A DNA stretch of 64,000 nt from [Clostridium] symbiosum (GTDB lineage: Bacteria > Bacillota > Clostridia > Lachnospirales > Lachnospiraceae), in assembly GCA_036419695.1 (NCBI GenBank), contig CP143946.1:4024001-4088000 (forward strand). The letters run 5' to 3'. Below the pieces are notes generated by a model that was not told the origin of the DNA, made no database searches, and was given only the letters and a program-made list of their open reading frames with translations. The stretch's first letter is position 1. Every line of letters starts with the position of its first letter. Positions 44,575 through 52,704 of this stretch are shown piece by piece. The position numbers and the translations under genes are program-made.

Positions 44575-44621
44575 AAAAAGGGCGGGAAACGGCGCCCTTT
44601 TGCGGCTGCCGTATCCCGCCC
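44575..44621 (-). terminator. Terminator of the transaldolase-transketolase operon
   Basis: GGGCGGGAAACGGC (44580-44593) pairs with GCCGTATCCCGCCC (44608-44621), one mismatch. On the minus strand UUUUU follows. A smaller GGCGGC/GCCGCC hairpin precedes it at 44629-44648. Confidence 0.8.
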
Positions 44622-44790
44622 TGATTCGGCGGCAAAAATTCGCCGCCTTATATCATAAGCTTTTCGGAGCGCCGTTGCAGGCCGCCCCTCATACTCATTT
44701 CCCCTTATATCTTTGCACAGTTACTGCGCATTATTCTTACCGTATCCTCGAATCTGTAACATCCCGGCAGATTTTTGCCGGCCGTCGGTT

Positions 44791-45741
44791 TTACATTCTG
44801 ATTTTCATCCACTCTGCAACCTGGGTTCTGATTCCCTCTGCGTCCAGACCGTATTTACGGAGAAGGTCCTGGGCCGGGCCCGATTCACCGAACGTATCGC
44901 GGATACCGATTTTATATACCGGTACTGGGAACTGCTCGGAGAGCACGTCGCATACCGCACTTCCGAGGCCTCCGATAATGGAATGTTCCTCCACGGTCAC
45001 AACTCTGCCGGTCATTCCGGCCGAGCCAATCAGAAGTTCCTCGTCGATTGGCTTGATTGTATGGATGTTAATTACCTCTGCACTGATTCCGTCCTCTTTC
45101 AGAAGCTCCGCCGCCTCTAAGGCAGCCGAAACACAAAGGCCGGTTGCCACAATCGTAACATCCCTGCCCCGTTTCAGGACTACGCCTCTTCCGAGTTCAA
45201 AACGGTAGTTTTCATTGTCGTTGATAACCGGAACCGCCAGACGTCCAAATCGCAGATAAACCGGGCCGTTATATTGATAAGCAGCCTCAACAGCCGCCCT
45301 GGCTTCCACATCATCGGAAGGGTTTATCACCACCATTCCCGGAATGGTACGCATCAGAGCGATATCCTCGTTACACTGGTGGGTTGCCCCGTCCTCACCG
45401 ACGGAGATTCCGGCATGGGTTGCCGCTATCTTGACGTTCAGATGCGGATAACCGATCGAGTTGCGGATCTGCTCAAACGCCCGTCCTGCCGCAAACATCG
45501 CGAAAGTACTGGCAAACGGAACCTTTCCCGTCGTTGCAATGCCCGCTGCAATTCCCATCATATTGCACTCTGCAATTCCGCAGTCAATATGACGCTCCGG
45601 GAATTCCTTCTTAAATATTGCCGTCTTTGTAGCCTCTGCCAGATCGGCATCCAGTACTACCAGATCTTCATGTTTCCTTCCCAGTTCTGCCAGAGCATTA
45701 CCATAGCTTTCCCGGGTTGCGATTTTCTTCTTATTTTCCAT
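44791..45741 (-). CDS. Transketolase, C-terminal section
   Basis: A 316-residue subunit with the transketolase pyrimidine-binding domain (RHIDCGIAECNMMGIAAGIA, with the catalytic Glu of GIAECNM) and the C-terminal domain (VVTVEEHSIIGGLGSAV). Together with the N-terminal section it transfers two-carbon units between sugar phosphates. The ATG at 45741 overlaps the upstream gene by 11 nt, so the two subunits are translationally coupled. Split transketolases are typical of clostridia. It connects arabinose-derived xylulose-5-phosphate to glycolysis. Confidence 0.93.
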   Translation of the reverse strand: MENKKKIATRESYGNALAELGRKHEDLVVLDADLAEATKTAIFKKEFPERHIDCGIAECNMMGIAAGIATTGKVPFASTFAMFAAGRAFEQIRNSIGYPHLNVKIAATHAGISVGEDGATHQCNEDIALMRTIPGMVVINPSDDVEARAAVEAAYQYNGPVYLRFGRLAVPVINDNENYRFELGRGVVLKRGRDVTIVATGLCVSAALEAAELLKEDGISAEVINIHTIKPIDEELLIGSAGMTGRVVTVEEHSIIGGLGSAVCDVLSEQFPVPVYKIGIRDTFGESGPAQDLLRKYGLDAEGIRTQVAEWMKIRM

Positions 45742-46624
45742 CTGCGCCACCCGCCTTTTCCTGATTTGATGCCGCCCCGTCCGAAACCGAAGCATCCAGA
45801 GCCGCTCCCGCCTCCTCGAGTTCTTTCATGGCCTTTTTGTATTCCTCATCATTCGGGGCTTTGCCATGCCAGGAAGCTACGTTTTCCATAAAGGACACGC
45901 CTTTTCCTTTGAGCGTATTTGCTATGATGGCAGTCGGCATGCCCTTGACCGTCTTTGCCTCATCGAACGCTTTCTTAAGCTGCTCCATGTCATTTCCATT
46001 TTCCACGCAGATGACATGGAAATTAAATGCCTCAAATTTCTTGTCGATCGGATACGGGGAGCAGATGTCTTCAATGGATCCGTCAATCTGAAGATTGTTG
46101 TTATCCACGATAACCGTCAGATTATCCAGCTTTCTGTGTCCGGCAAACATCGCCGCCTCCCAGACCTGTCCCTCCTGGATCTCTCCGTCTCCGAGCAGAG
46201 TGTATACGTGATAGGAATCGCCGCTCATCTTAGCGGACACCGCCATACCTACCGCCGCGGAAATTCCCTGTCCCAGGGAACCGCTCGACATATCCACACC
46301 ATTAATATGTTTCATGTCCGGGTGCCCCTGAAGGTAGGAGCCGATATGTCTGAGTGTTAAAAGATCCGCCTTGGGAAAATATCCTCTTTCGGCCAATACC
46401 GAATAAAGTCCGGGGGCATTATGGCCTTTGGACAGTACAAAACGATCCCGGTCCGCCTTTTTCGGTTCTTTTGGATCAATATTCATCTCCTCAAAATAGA
46501 GATAGGTAAAAATATCTGCCGCAGACAGGGAACCGCCCGGATGGCCGGACTTTGCTGCATGGACAGCCGTCACGATTCCCTTGCGGACCTCGTTTGCTTT
46601 TTTCTTCAGTTCTAAAATTTCCAT
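45731..46624 (-). CDS. Transketolase, N-terminal section
   Basis: A 297-residue TPP-binding subunit. The thiamine-diphosphate motif is LLGDGEIQEGQVWEAAMFA followed by VDNNNLQ, and SGHPGGSLSAADI near residue 28 is the usual entry loop. The C-terminal 25 residues are an Ala/Gly-rich tail. AAAGGAAT-type site before the ATG. It follows the transaldolase gene by 32 bp and forms one enzyme with the C-terminal section. Confidence 0.95.
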   Translation of the reverse strand: MEILELKKKANEVRKGIVTAVHAAKSGHPGGSLSAADIFTYLYFEEMNIDPKEPKKADRDRFVLSKGHNAPGLYSVLAERGYFPKADLLTLRHIGSYLQGHPDMKHINGVDMSSGSLGQGISAAVGMAVSAKMSGDSYHVYTLLGDGEIQEGQVWEAAMFAGHRKLDNLTVIVDNNNLQIDGSIEDICSPYPIDKKFEAFNFHVICVENGNDMEQLKKAFDEAKTVKGMPTAIIANTLKGKGVSFMENVASWHGKAPNDEEYKKAMKELEEAGAALDASVSDGAASNQEKAGGADGK

Positions 46625-46656
46625 TCCGGATTCCTTTCCTGGAGCTTATTCCCAAA

Positions 46657-47313
46657 TTATTTGCCGAATACAGCCTCATAATCAGCTTTGAATTTCTCAA
46701 TTCCCTGATCGGTCAGAGGATGTTTTATCATCTGCATCAGAACCTTGAACGGAACGGTGGCGATATCTCCGCCGGCCTTCGCACACTCTGTAATGTGAAG
46801 AGGATGTCTGGTTGAAGCACAGATAATTTCAGTGGAAATCTCCGGGTAATTATCGAAAATCTGAACAATATCATAGATGAGATCGGTTCCGCTTGTAGAA
46901 ATGTCATCCAGTCTTCCAAGGAATGGGGAAACGTAAGATGCGCCTGCCCTTGCCGCCAGAAGAGCCTGGTTCGCCGTGAAAATCAGGGTAACATTTGTTT
47001 TAATTCCTTCGGATGAGAGCACTTTAACTGCCTTAAGTCCCTCTGCCGTCATTGGAATTTTCACTACCATATTCGGATGGATCTTTGCAATCTCGCGGCC
47101 TTCTGCGATCATATCTTCAGCTTTTACCGTAGTAGCCTTAACTTCGCCTGAAATCGGACCGTCTACGATGCTTGTGATCTCCTTTATTACCTCGTTAAAA
47201 TCACGTCCCTCTTTTGCAATCAGGGATGGGTTCGTAGTTACGCCGCAGATAATTCCCATGTCGTTTGCTTCTCTGATTTCATCTACATTCGCTGTGTCGA
47301 TAAAAAATTTCAT
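46657..47313 (-). CDS. Transaldolase (small FSA/TalC type)
   Basis: A 218-residue TIM-barrel aldolase of the short transaldolase / fructose-6-phosphate aldolase group. MKFFIDTANVDEI, GVTTNPSLIAKEG and the Schiff-base Lys85 in MVVKIPMT are characteristic. It completes the non-oxidative pentose phosphate reactions with the split transketolase downstream. AAAGGCGG precedes the ATG. It lies downstream of araD on the same strand, separated by the IS-interrupted hairpin element. Confidence 0.94.
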   Translation of the reverse strand: MKFFIDTANVDEIREANDMGIICGVTTNPSLIAKEGRDFNEVIKEITSIVDGPISGEVKATTVKAEDMIAEGREIAKIHPNMVVKIPMTAEGLKAVKVLSSEGIKTNVTLIFTANQALLAARAGASYVSPFLGRLDDISTSGTDLIYDIVQIFDNYPEISTEIICASTRHPLHITECAKAGGDIATVPFKVLMQMIKHPLTDQGIEKFKADYEAVFGK

Positions 47314-47460
47314 TTCTGCTTCCGCCTTTCATTCTCCATATTTATTTCGCTGCTGTTTACTGCTTGTTTCGCTGCAGACTGATTTGCAGCACTTGCCTAC
47401 CACCATATTTTACTATATTTTTCCCTATATGCAATCATATTTCAACAAATTCCTAAAAAA

Positions 47461-48043
47461 GGGGTTAATTGAGGAAGGAGAACGCCGCCGTCAGGTCGGG
47501 GTTCGGAATGGTGAGGGGAAGGGTATGAGTCTTCAGTCCCGGCTTGCAGGTTGTCGCGGGTGGGGAATCCGGGCAGAAAAAGTTCCTTCGGGAAACGCTT
47601 GCGCTCTTTGAAGTGCATAACAGTACTAAGGTGCCAAAATACGCCACCTAAGTACTGATGGACTTCCAGGTTCCCTGCGGAATCTTTTTCTCCCGGATTC
47701 CCCACGGGAAGGTTATGACCGGGACTGAAGACGCGAAGGTGATCGACATTCCGAAAACCGGCCTGCGGCCGCTGATTTGTTCTATCCCTTCAGGGGGGAG
47801 GGTATTGTCGCTGCCACTACGGGCCTTCAAATGCCCGGGAACAGTCTCTTTATAAACGTGAGAATTGTGTTGTCAGAGAGCCGGCTTTTACTTAGGATGA
47901 GGTAATAGAAACCCTGAGTGAAAACCGCGCAAAACAACGTTCTATCCTGTTTTTCATACACTTCAAAGCAGTAGTTAATGTGATACCGGAGCAATTCAGA
48001 TACCACAGCTTCATAGTGGCCGCGACAATCCCCTTCCCGCACT
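47461..48043. repeat. Composite giant-hairpin repeat, copy 5, left part (A and centre)
   Basis: Module A spans 47527-47734, with an apical stem identical to copy 1 (CAGTACTAAGGTG with CACCTAAGTACTG). The centre (about 47825-48015) is unique: 190 bp of non-repeated sequence between GTCGCTGCCACTAC and TAGTGGCCGCGACA. The element is cut after CCCGCACT at 48043 by the IS110 insertion and resumes at 49861. Confidence 0.9.
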
Positions 48044-48048
48044 CGTAT

Positions 48049-48093
48049 AATAAGTTTATAGCCAGTTAACATAGGCTGTAAACTTATTTTTTT
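48049..48093 (+). terminator. Terminator at the left end of the IS110 element
   Basis: AATAAGTTTATAGCC (48049-48063) pairs with GGCTGTAAACTTATT (48074-48088), one G-T pair, followed by a run of T to 48093. It would stop outside transcription from entering the bridge-RNA region. Confidence 0.85.
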
Positions 48094-48213
48094 CTAGTAT
48101 AGATGTAAGGAATTTCTATGTTGTCATATCAGGAGGGGTCTCCTCCAGGAGTGCTGGTCCATCCTTTTCTCATCTATACTGTTTACTGGTTACTTTCTAT
48201 CAAAGCCTCCCGG

Positions 48214-48222
48214 TGCTATAAT
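48214..48222 (+). promoter_or_regulatory. Extended -10 promoter of the putative bridge RNA
   Basis: TGCTATAAT is a perfect TGn-TATAAT extended -10. The -35 region at 48194 is poor. Start of transcription would be near 48229, just ahead of the internal-loop hairpin. Confidence 0.7.
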
Positions 48223-48228
48223 GGTTCT

Positions 48229-48425
48229 CAGTGGAATCTTAGCTAAGGTCACTGCTGCCCCCGCATGCAAAGCCTTTGGCTATTGCTTATCAAGCTTGCA
48301 GCCCAGACGGTGTGCCATGACTGCTTACACAAATGCTGCATCACCAGTTCCAGCCTCCAGCAGGGTATTTCTACTGGTTCAATGCTGATATCGCGAGGTT
48401 GCAGCCGGTACACCGAATCGGGATA
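48229..48425 (+). ncRNA. Putative IS110 bridge RNA
   Basis: A target-loop-like hairpin spans 48252-48301. The outer stem CTGC pairs with GCAG, and the inner stem GCAAAGCC (48267-48274) with GGCTATTGC (48278-48286). Between them is an internal loop with strands CCCCGCAT (48259-48266) and TTATCAAG (48287-48294). The first holds CCCGCA, the 6 bases left of the CT core at the insertion site. The second is complementary to the right side CTTGACGA with one mismatch and one wobble. A second loop around 48373-48406 (ACTGG with CCGGT) holds AATGCT and GCGAG, loosely like the element ends. Boundaries are approximate. Confidence 0.7.
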
Positions 48426-48473
48426 AGCTTTGGCTATGTTTCCCCATTCTTACATGAAAGGTGGTGATTACAC

Positions 48474-49751
48474 ATGAAGAAAACCGATTACCTGTCAACG
48501 CTTTTTGTTGGAATCGACATTGGTTCCCGCTTAAACGTTATCTCTGCTTTGAATTTCGAGCAGGACTTCCTTATCCGCATGGTCCCCATCCCTAACGCCC
48601 AGTATGGCGCTGAGAGGATGGGGCAGATGATAGTGGAAGTTCTGGAACAGCACCATGAGTTCCTTTCCGTTATCATCGGTTTGGAGTCTACCGGTTTTTA
48701 TGGCGTCCACATTGCCAATTACCTTTCCACCTGCGAAAGGCTGGCCCCTTTCGGCACGAAGGTTTACTGCCTTAACCCCAAGGAAGTGGCAAAGTACAAA
48801 GGATCCTTCAATTCCCTTGATAAGAACGATGGGATCGATTCCTTTGTCATTGCCGATTTCGCCAGGGTAGGGCGGATTAAAACCCAGCCGTGGCGTGGGG
48901 CACAGTATCTTGCCCTCCAGCGCCTTACCAGGCACCGGCTTCACATTACGGAATGTATGGCCAAGGAGAAAACCTACATGCTCAACAACATCTTCCTCAA
49001 ATTCAGTGAGTTTGCCATGCTGAACAAGGAGGAACATCCTTTTTCTGACAAATATGGTGCCACCGCAGAAGCAGTCCTTACGGAATACCTTTCGACCGAG
49101 GCCATTGTAAATGCTTCGGTCGATGAGCTGGTTGCATTCATCAGCTCCAAGAGCCGTGGACGAATCTCCGATCCGGAGCAGACCACTTATCTGCTTCAAA
49201 AGGCGGCCACTAATTCCTACCGGCTGGACAAGTGTCTTTATGAACCGCTGACGGTCTCCATTGGGTGTTCTTTTAACTGTATCAATGCATTTGAAAAAGA
49301 ACTCAAAGCAATTGATGATGCCATTTTAAGGACGGTGAAGGGGCTGAACCCTACCGAGTACCAGATCCTCAACTCCGTTCCCGGAATCGGCAAGGTTTAT
49401 GCCAGTGGTATCCTTGCTGAAATCGGCACAATCAAGTGTTTCAAAAACAACGATGCACTTGCCAAGTATTGTGGCATTGTCTGGAAGGAAAACCAGTCCG
49501 GGATATTTGATGCAGAAGACACGCCTATGAATAAAGCCGGCAACCGTTATCTGCGTTATTACATGATAGAGGCCGCAGGCAGTGTCATGAATCACTGTCC
49601 GGAATACAAGGCCTTTCATGACAAAAAATTTGCTGAGGTGAGAACCCATCGGCACAAACGAGCACTCGCGTTGACTTCCCGTAAACTGATACGTATGCTT
49701 TTTGGACTGCTGGACAAAAGCCAACTCTACTCTGTGGAAAAGAGTAGGTAA
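48474..49751 (+). CDS. IS110 family transposase (DEDD recombinase)
   Basis: A 425-residue transposase. The N-terminal DEDD/RuvC-like domain begins FVGIDIGSRLNV (Asp near 14), with Glu in GLESTGFYG and Asp in LDKNDGIDSF. The C-terminal Tnp_IS116/IS110/IS902 domain includes LNSVPGIGKVYASGILAEIG and the serine-containing end (NRYLRYYMIEAAGSVMNH). Full length and intact, so probably active. GGTGGTGAT lies before the ATG. The long upstream non-coding end places it in the IS110 rather than the IS1111 group. Confidence 0.96.
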   Translation: MKKTDYLSTLFVGIDIGSRLNVISALNFEQDFLIRMVPIPNAQYGAERMGQMIVEVLEQHHEFLSVIIGLESTGFYGVHIANYLSTCERLAPFGTKVYCLNPKEVAKYKGSFNSLDKNDGIDSFVIADFARVGRIKTQPWRGAQYLALQRLTRHRLHITECMAKEKTYMLNNIFLKFSEFAMLNKEEHPFSDKYGATAEAVLTEYLSTEAIVNASVDELVAFISSKSRGRISDPEQTTYLLQKAATNSYRLDKCLYEPLTVSIGCSFNCINAFEKELKAIDDAILRTVKGLNPTEYQILNSVPGIGKVYASGILAEIGTIKCFKNNDALAKYCGIVWKENQSGIFDAEDTPMNKAGNRYLRYYMIEAAGSVMNHCPEYKAFHDKKFAEVRTHRHKRALALTSRKLIRMLFGLLDKSQLYSVEKSR

Positions 49752-49860
49752 TCCATAGTATATACCGAACTTACGTTTCTTTTGAATCGTAGGTCTATTA
49801 AAGTTACCTTTCTTATAGAAAATCTTTTTCATTTACCTCTTGACATTTCACCAAATTGCT

Positions 49861-50181
49861 TGACGAAAGAGACAATCAGCCCCTGAAGCCGGCGGACGGG
49901 GCAATATCCTTCCCTGAGTCTTCAGTCCCGTCGACAACCTGCCCGGGGAAGGAAGGAGAAAAACTTCCGAAGGGGACATTGGAATCCGCCGGTGCTTAGA
50001 CGTTCTTTGACGTCTTAGCATCCGCTGCGCATTCCGCAAGCGGGAGCGAGTCCCCGTAGGAATTTTTTCTCCTGGATTCCCCCTCACCACAACCTACAAA
50101 CCGGGACTGAAGACTCATACACAACCTCCCACTCCCCCGTCCGCCGTCTTACAGAGGCGTCCTCGCATCTCAACTAAATCC
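49861..50181. repeat. Composite giant-hairpin repeat, copy 5, right part (B)
   Basis: Module B spans 49916-50116, with apical TGCTTAGACG and CGTCTTAGCA near 49996-50024. The right terminal repeat, read inverted, is GGATTTAGTTGAGATG and begins directly at the araD stop codon (50182-50184). Together with 47461-48043 it makes a complete A-centre-B copy. Confidence 0.9.
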
Positions 50182-50880
50182 CTACTTATTTTGTCCATAA
50201 TACGCATGTGGCCCATGTTTTCTCATGTAATGCTTATCTAAGAGCCACTGGGGGGCAGGCTCCACCTGCGTGTTAATCTGTTCGCACCGCGCCGCCATCT
50301 TCGCCACCTCTTCTAAAACCACTGCGTTGTGCACCGCATTAAACGCATCGGTTCCCCAGGTAAAGGGACCGTGATTTTTGCAAAGCACACAGGGAACCGC
50401 CATACAGTCCAGCTTTCTTTCCTCGAAAGCGTCCGCAATCAGGATGCCCGTATTCCGTTCATAGTCCTCATCCAGTTCTTCTTTCGTCAGATTTCTGACG
50501 CATGGGATGCTGCCGTAGATGTAGTCGGCATGGGTCGTCCCGTAACACGGAATATCCCTCCCCGCCTGTGCCCAGGATGTCGCCCACGGGCTGTGGGTAT
50601 GCACAATTCCGCCTATCTGCGGGAAACGGTTGTATAGTTCCAGATGTGTTTTCGTATCGGAGGAGGGGTTCATATCCCCTTCTATTTTATTGCCTTTTAA
50701 ATCCATCACCACCATGTCTTCCGGAGTTAAATCGCTGTAATCGACGCCGGACGGCTTGATTACAAACAGGCCTCTATCACGGTCAATCCCTGAGACATTT
50801 CCCCAGGTGAAGGTGACCAGGCCATACTGCGGAAGCTGCATGTTGGCTTCGTATACTTTTTTTTTCAGATGTTTCAGCAT
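50182..50880 (-). CDS. araD: L-ribulose-5-phosphate 4-epimerase
   Basis: A 232-residue class II aldolase-fold epimerase converting L-ribulose-5-phosphate to D-xylulose-5-phosphate. Zinc ligands are visible in VHTHSPWATSWA and the later His residues, with CKNHGPFTWG also family-typical. The ATG at 50880 fits the AGAGG 8 nt upstream better than the GTG at 50889. Last gene of araA-araB-araD. Its TAG is followed at once by hairpin copy 5. Confidence 0.95.
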   Translation of the reverse strand: MLKHLKKKVYEANMQLPQYGLVTFTWGNVSGIDRDRGLFVIKPSGVDYSDLTPEDMVVMDLKGNKIEGDMNPSSDTKTHLELYNRFPQIGGIVHTHSPWATSWAQAGRDIPCYGTTHADYIYGSIPCVRNLTKEELDEDYERNTGILIADAFEERKLDCMAVPCVLCKNHGPFTWGTDAFNAVHNAVVLEEVAKMAARCEQINTQVEPAPQWLLDKHYMRKHGPHAYYGQNK

Positions 50881-51005
50881 GATTTTCACCTCTAAGTTGG
50901 ATTTTTTGATGCTGGACTTTGCATCCTTTTTGCACTCATTGCGACACTGTCCCCGCTGCCTTTCCGGCCGTCCGGTTAATCGCCCGCCATTTTGGCGGCG
51001 CGGGA

Positions 51006-52619
51006 TTACTGCATTTTTATGCTTTCTACTGCCGCACGTTCTGTGGCGAGACCTTCTTTGTAGCGCGCGATAAAGGCGTCGAATCCTTTTACTCCTGCTT
51101 CGTCCGGTTCAATTCTGACTGCTTTTTCACCGGCGAATACTTTTGTATCCAGGAAGTGATCCAGTGTCTCGTTTTCTTCTTTGTCCCGCATATAGGATGC
51201 AAGAACGGCGATTCCCCAGGCGCCGCCTTCCCCGGCTGTTTCCATTACGGATACCGGTACTCTGGCGGCGTCGGCCATGATTTTCTGGCCTACGCCTTTT
51301 GTCTTGAAGAGGCCGCCGTGGCCCATCAGGTTGTCGAGGGTGACGCCCTCCTCCCTGAACAGGATATCAAGACCGATTTTCAGGGTTGCCAGGGAGCTGT
51401 AAAGGTGGGTGCGCATGAAATTGGCCAGGTTGAAGCGGCTGTCCGGGGTGCGCATGAACAGGGGGCGTCCCTCCTCAAATCCGGTGATTGGCTCTCCCGA
51501 CAGATAGCAGTAAGAAAGCAGGCCGCCGCAGTCGGCATCTCCTTCCAGCGCCTTATTGTATAAGGCGGCGAACAGTTCATTCATATCCACCTTCATGCCC
51601 ATTGACTGTGAATATTCTTTAAACAGGTTTACCCAGGCATTTAAATCCGAGGTGCAGTTGTTACAGTGGACCATTCCGACCAGGTTCCCGGACGGTGTCG
51701 TTACCAGATCGATCTCCGGGTAGACTTTGGACAGTTCTTTTTCCAGGACTACCATGGCGAAAACGGATGTTCCCGCCGACACGTTTCCGGTGCGGACCGC
51801 CACGCTGTCGGTCGCCGTCATTCCGGTTCCCGCGTCGCCCTCCGGCGGGCAGAGAGGAATTCCGGCCTCCAGAAGGCCCGATGCATCCAAAAGCGCCGCT
51901 CCCTCTTTCGTCAGTGTTCCAGCCTCTTCTCCGGCTGCCAGAACCTCAGGAAGAATGCTGCAAAGTTTCCACGGATACCCCTTCGGGGCAGTCAGAGCGT
52001 CAAACTGCTCCGTCATTATATGGTTATAATTTCCCGTCGCCGTGTCGATCGGGAACATACCGGAGGCGTCTCCGACTCCCAGAACCTTTCTGCCCGTCAG
52101 CTTCCAGTGGATGAAACCGGCCAGGGTGGTCAGATAAGCAATATCCGGAAGATGTTCCTCACCGTTTAAAATTGCCTGGTAAAGATGGGCAATGCTCCAG
52201 CGCTGGGGGATGTTGTAGCCGAAAAGCCCCGTCAGCTTTTCCGACGCCTCCTGTGTAATTGTATTTCTCCATGTCCGGAAGGGAACAAGAAGTTCCCCGT
52301 TCTTATCAAATGCCATATAACCGTGCATCATGGCGCTGACTCCGATGGAACCGGCCGTCTTAAGTTCCAGCCCATATTTTTCTTTCACATCGCGGGCCAG
52401 ATCACCGTAGCAGTCCTTAAGTCCCGTCATGATATCGTCCATCGTGTAGGTCCAGATATTATTTACCAGACGGTTCTCCCAGTCATGGTTTCCCTGTGCA
52501 ACAGGAGCCATGGTTTCGTCGGTCAGCACAGCCTTAATTCTCGTGGAACCAAACTCAATACCCAGCGCCGTTTTTCCTTCTTCAATGCTCAATTTAATCT
52601 GCTCTATGCTGCGGCTCAT
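51006..52619 (-). CDS. araB: L-ribulokinase-type FGGY kinase
   Basis: A 537-residue FGGY kinase. ALGIEFGSTRIKAVLTD is the N-terminal phosphate loop, and NVSAGTSVFAMVV and GAWGIAVLA belong to the actin-like halves. It belongs to the shorter clostridial kinase type rather than the classical E. coli AraB, but its place between araA and araD makes ribulose phosphorylation the clear role. The start at 52619 follows AAAGGATGATGAG. In-frame ATGs at 52628 and 52625 are alternatives. Confidence 0.85.
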   Translation of the reverse strand: MSRSIEQIKLSIEEGKTALGIEFGSTRIKAVLTDETMAPVAQGNHDWENRLVNNIWTYTMDDIMTGLKDCYGDLARDVKEKYGLELKTAGSIGVSAMMHGYMAFDKNGELLVPFRTWRNTITQEASEKLTGLFGYNIPQRWSIAHLYQAILNGEEHLPDIAYLTTLAGFIHWKLTGRKVLGVGDASGMFPIDTATGNYNHIMTEQFDALTAPKGYPWKLCSILPEVLAAGEEAGTLTKEGAALLDASGLLEAGIPLCPPEGDAGTGMTATDSVAVRTGNVSAGTSVFAMVVLEKELSKVYPEIDLVTTPSGNLVGMVHCNNCTSDLNAWVNLFKEYSQSMGMKVDMNELFAALYNKALEGDADCGGLLSYCYLSGEPITGFEEGRPLFMRTPDSRFNLANFMRTHLYSSLATLKIGLDILFREEGVTLDNLMGHGGLFKTKGVGQKIMADAARVPVSVMETAGEGGAWGIAVLASYMRDKEENETLDHFLDTKVFAGEKAVRIEPDEAGVKGFDAFIARYKEGLATERAAVESIKMQ

Positions 52620-52704
52620 TCTCATCATCCTTTATTTTTGATAGTAGGAACAGGTCGGACAGAGACATCTTCCAGAATGGATTTGCCCCCGCCGTCCCGA
52701 ACTG

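Larger units (their letters stand above)
48044..49860 (+). mobile_element. IS110-family insertion sequence inside hairpin copy 5
   Basis: An 1817-bp element. The left junction reads GCACT then CGTATAATAAG. The right junction reads CAAATTGCT then TGACGAAAG. CT occurs at both junctions (48042-48043 and 49859-49860), matching the CT core of IS110-type recombination. Joining the flanks restores the uninterrupted sequence seen in copies 2 and 6 (GCACTTGACG, in inverse orientation). There are no terminal inverted repeats, as expected. Left non-coding end 430 bp, right end 107 bp. Confidence 0.9.

Noticed and set aside
47827..48072. An 81-codon minus-strand frame over the centre of hairpin copy 5
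   Set aside because: It looks protein-like in part, but it has no convincing ribosome site, runs through the conserved inner motif and the IS junction, and has no counterpart in other copies.
48044..49860. IS1111-subgroup assignment for the transposon
   Set aside because: That group has short subterminal inverted repeats and carries its guide RNA downstream of the transposase. Here the long non-coding end is upstream and only 107 bp follow the gene.
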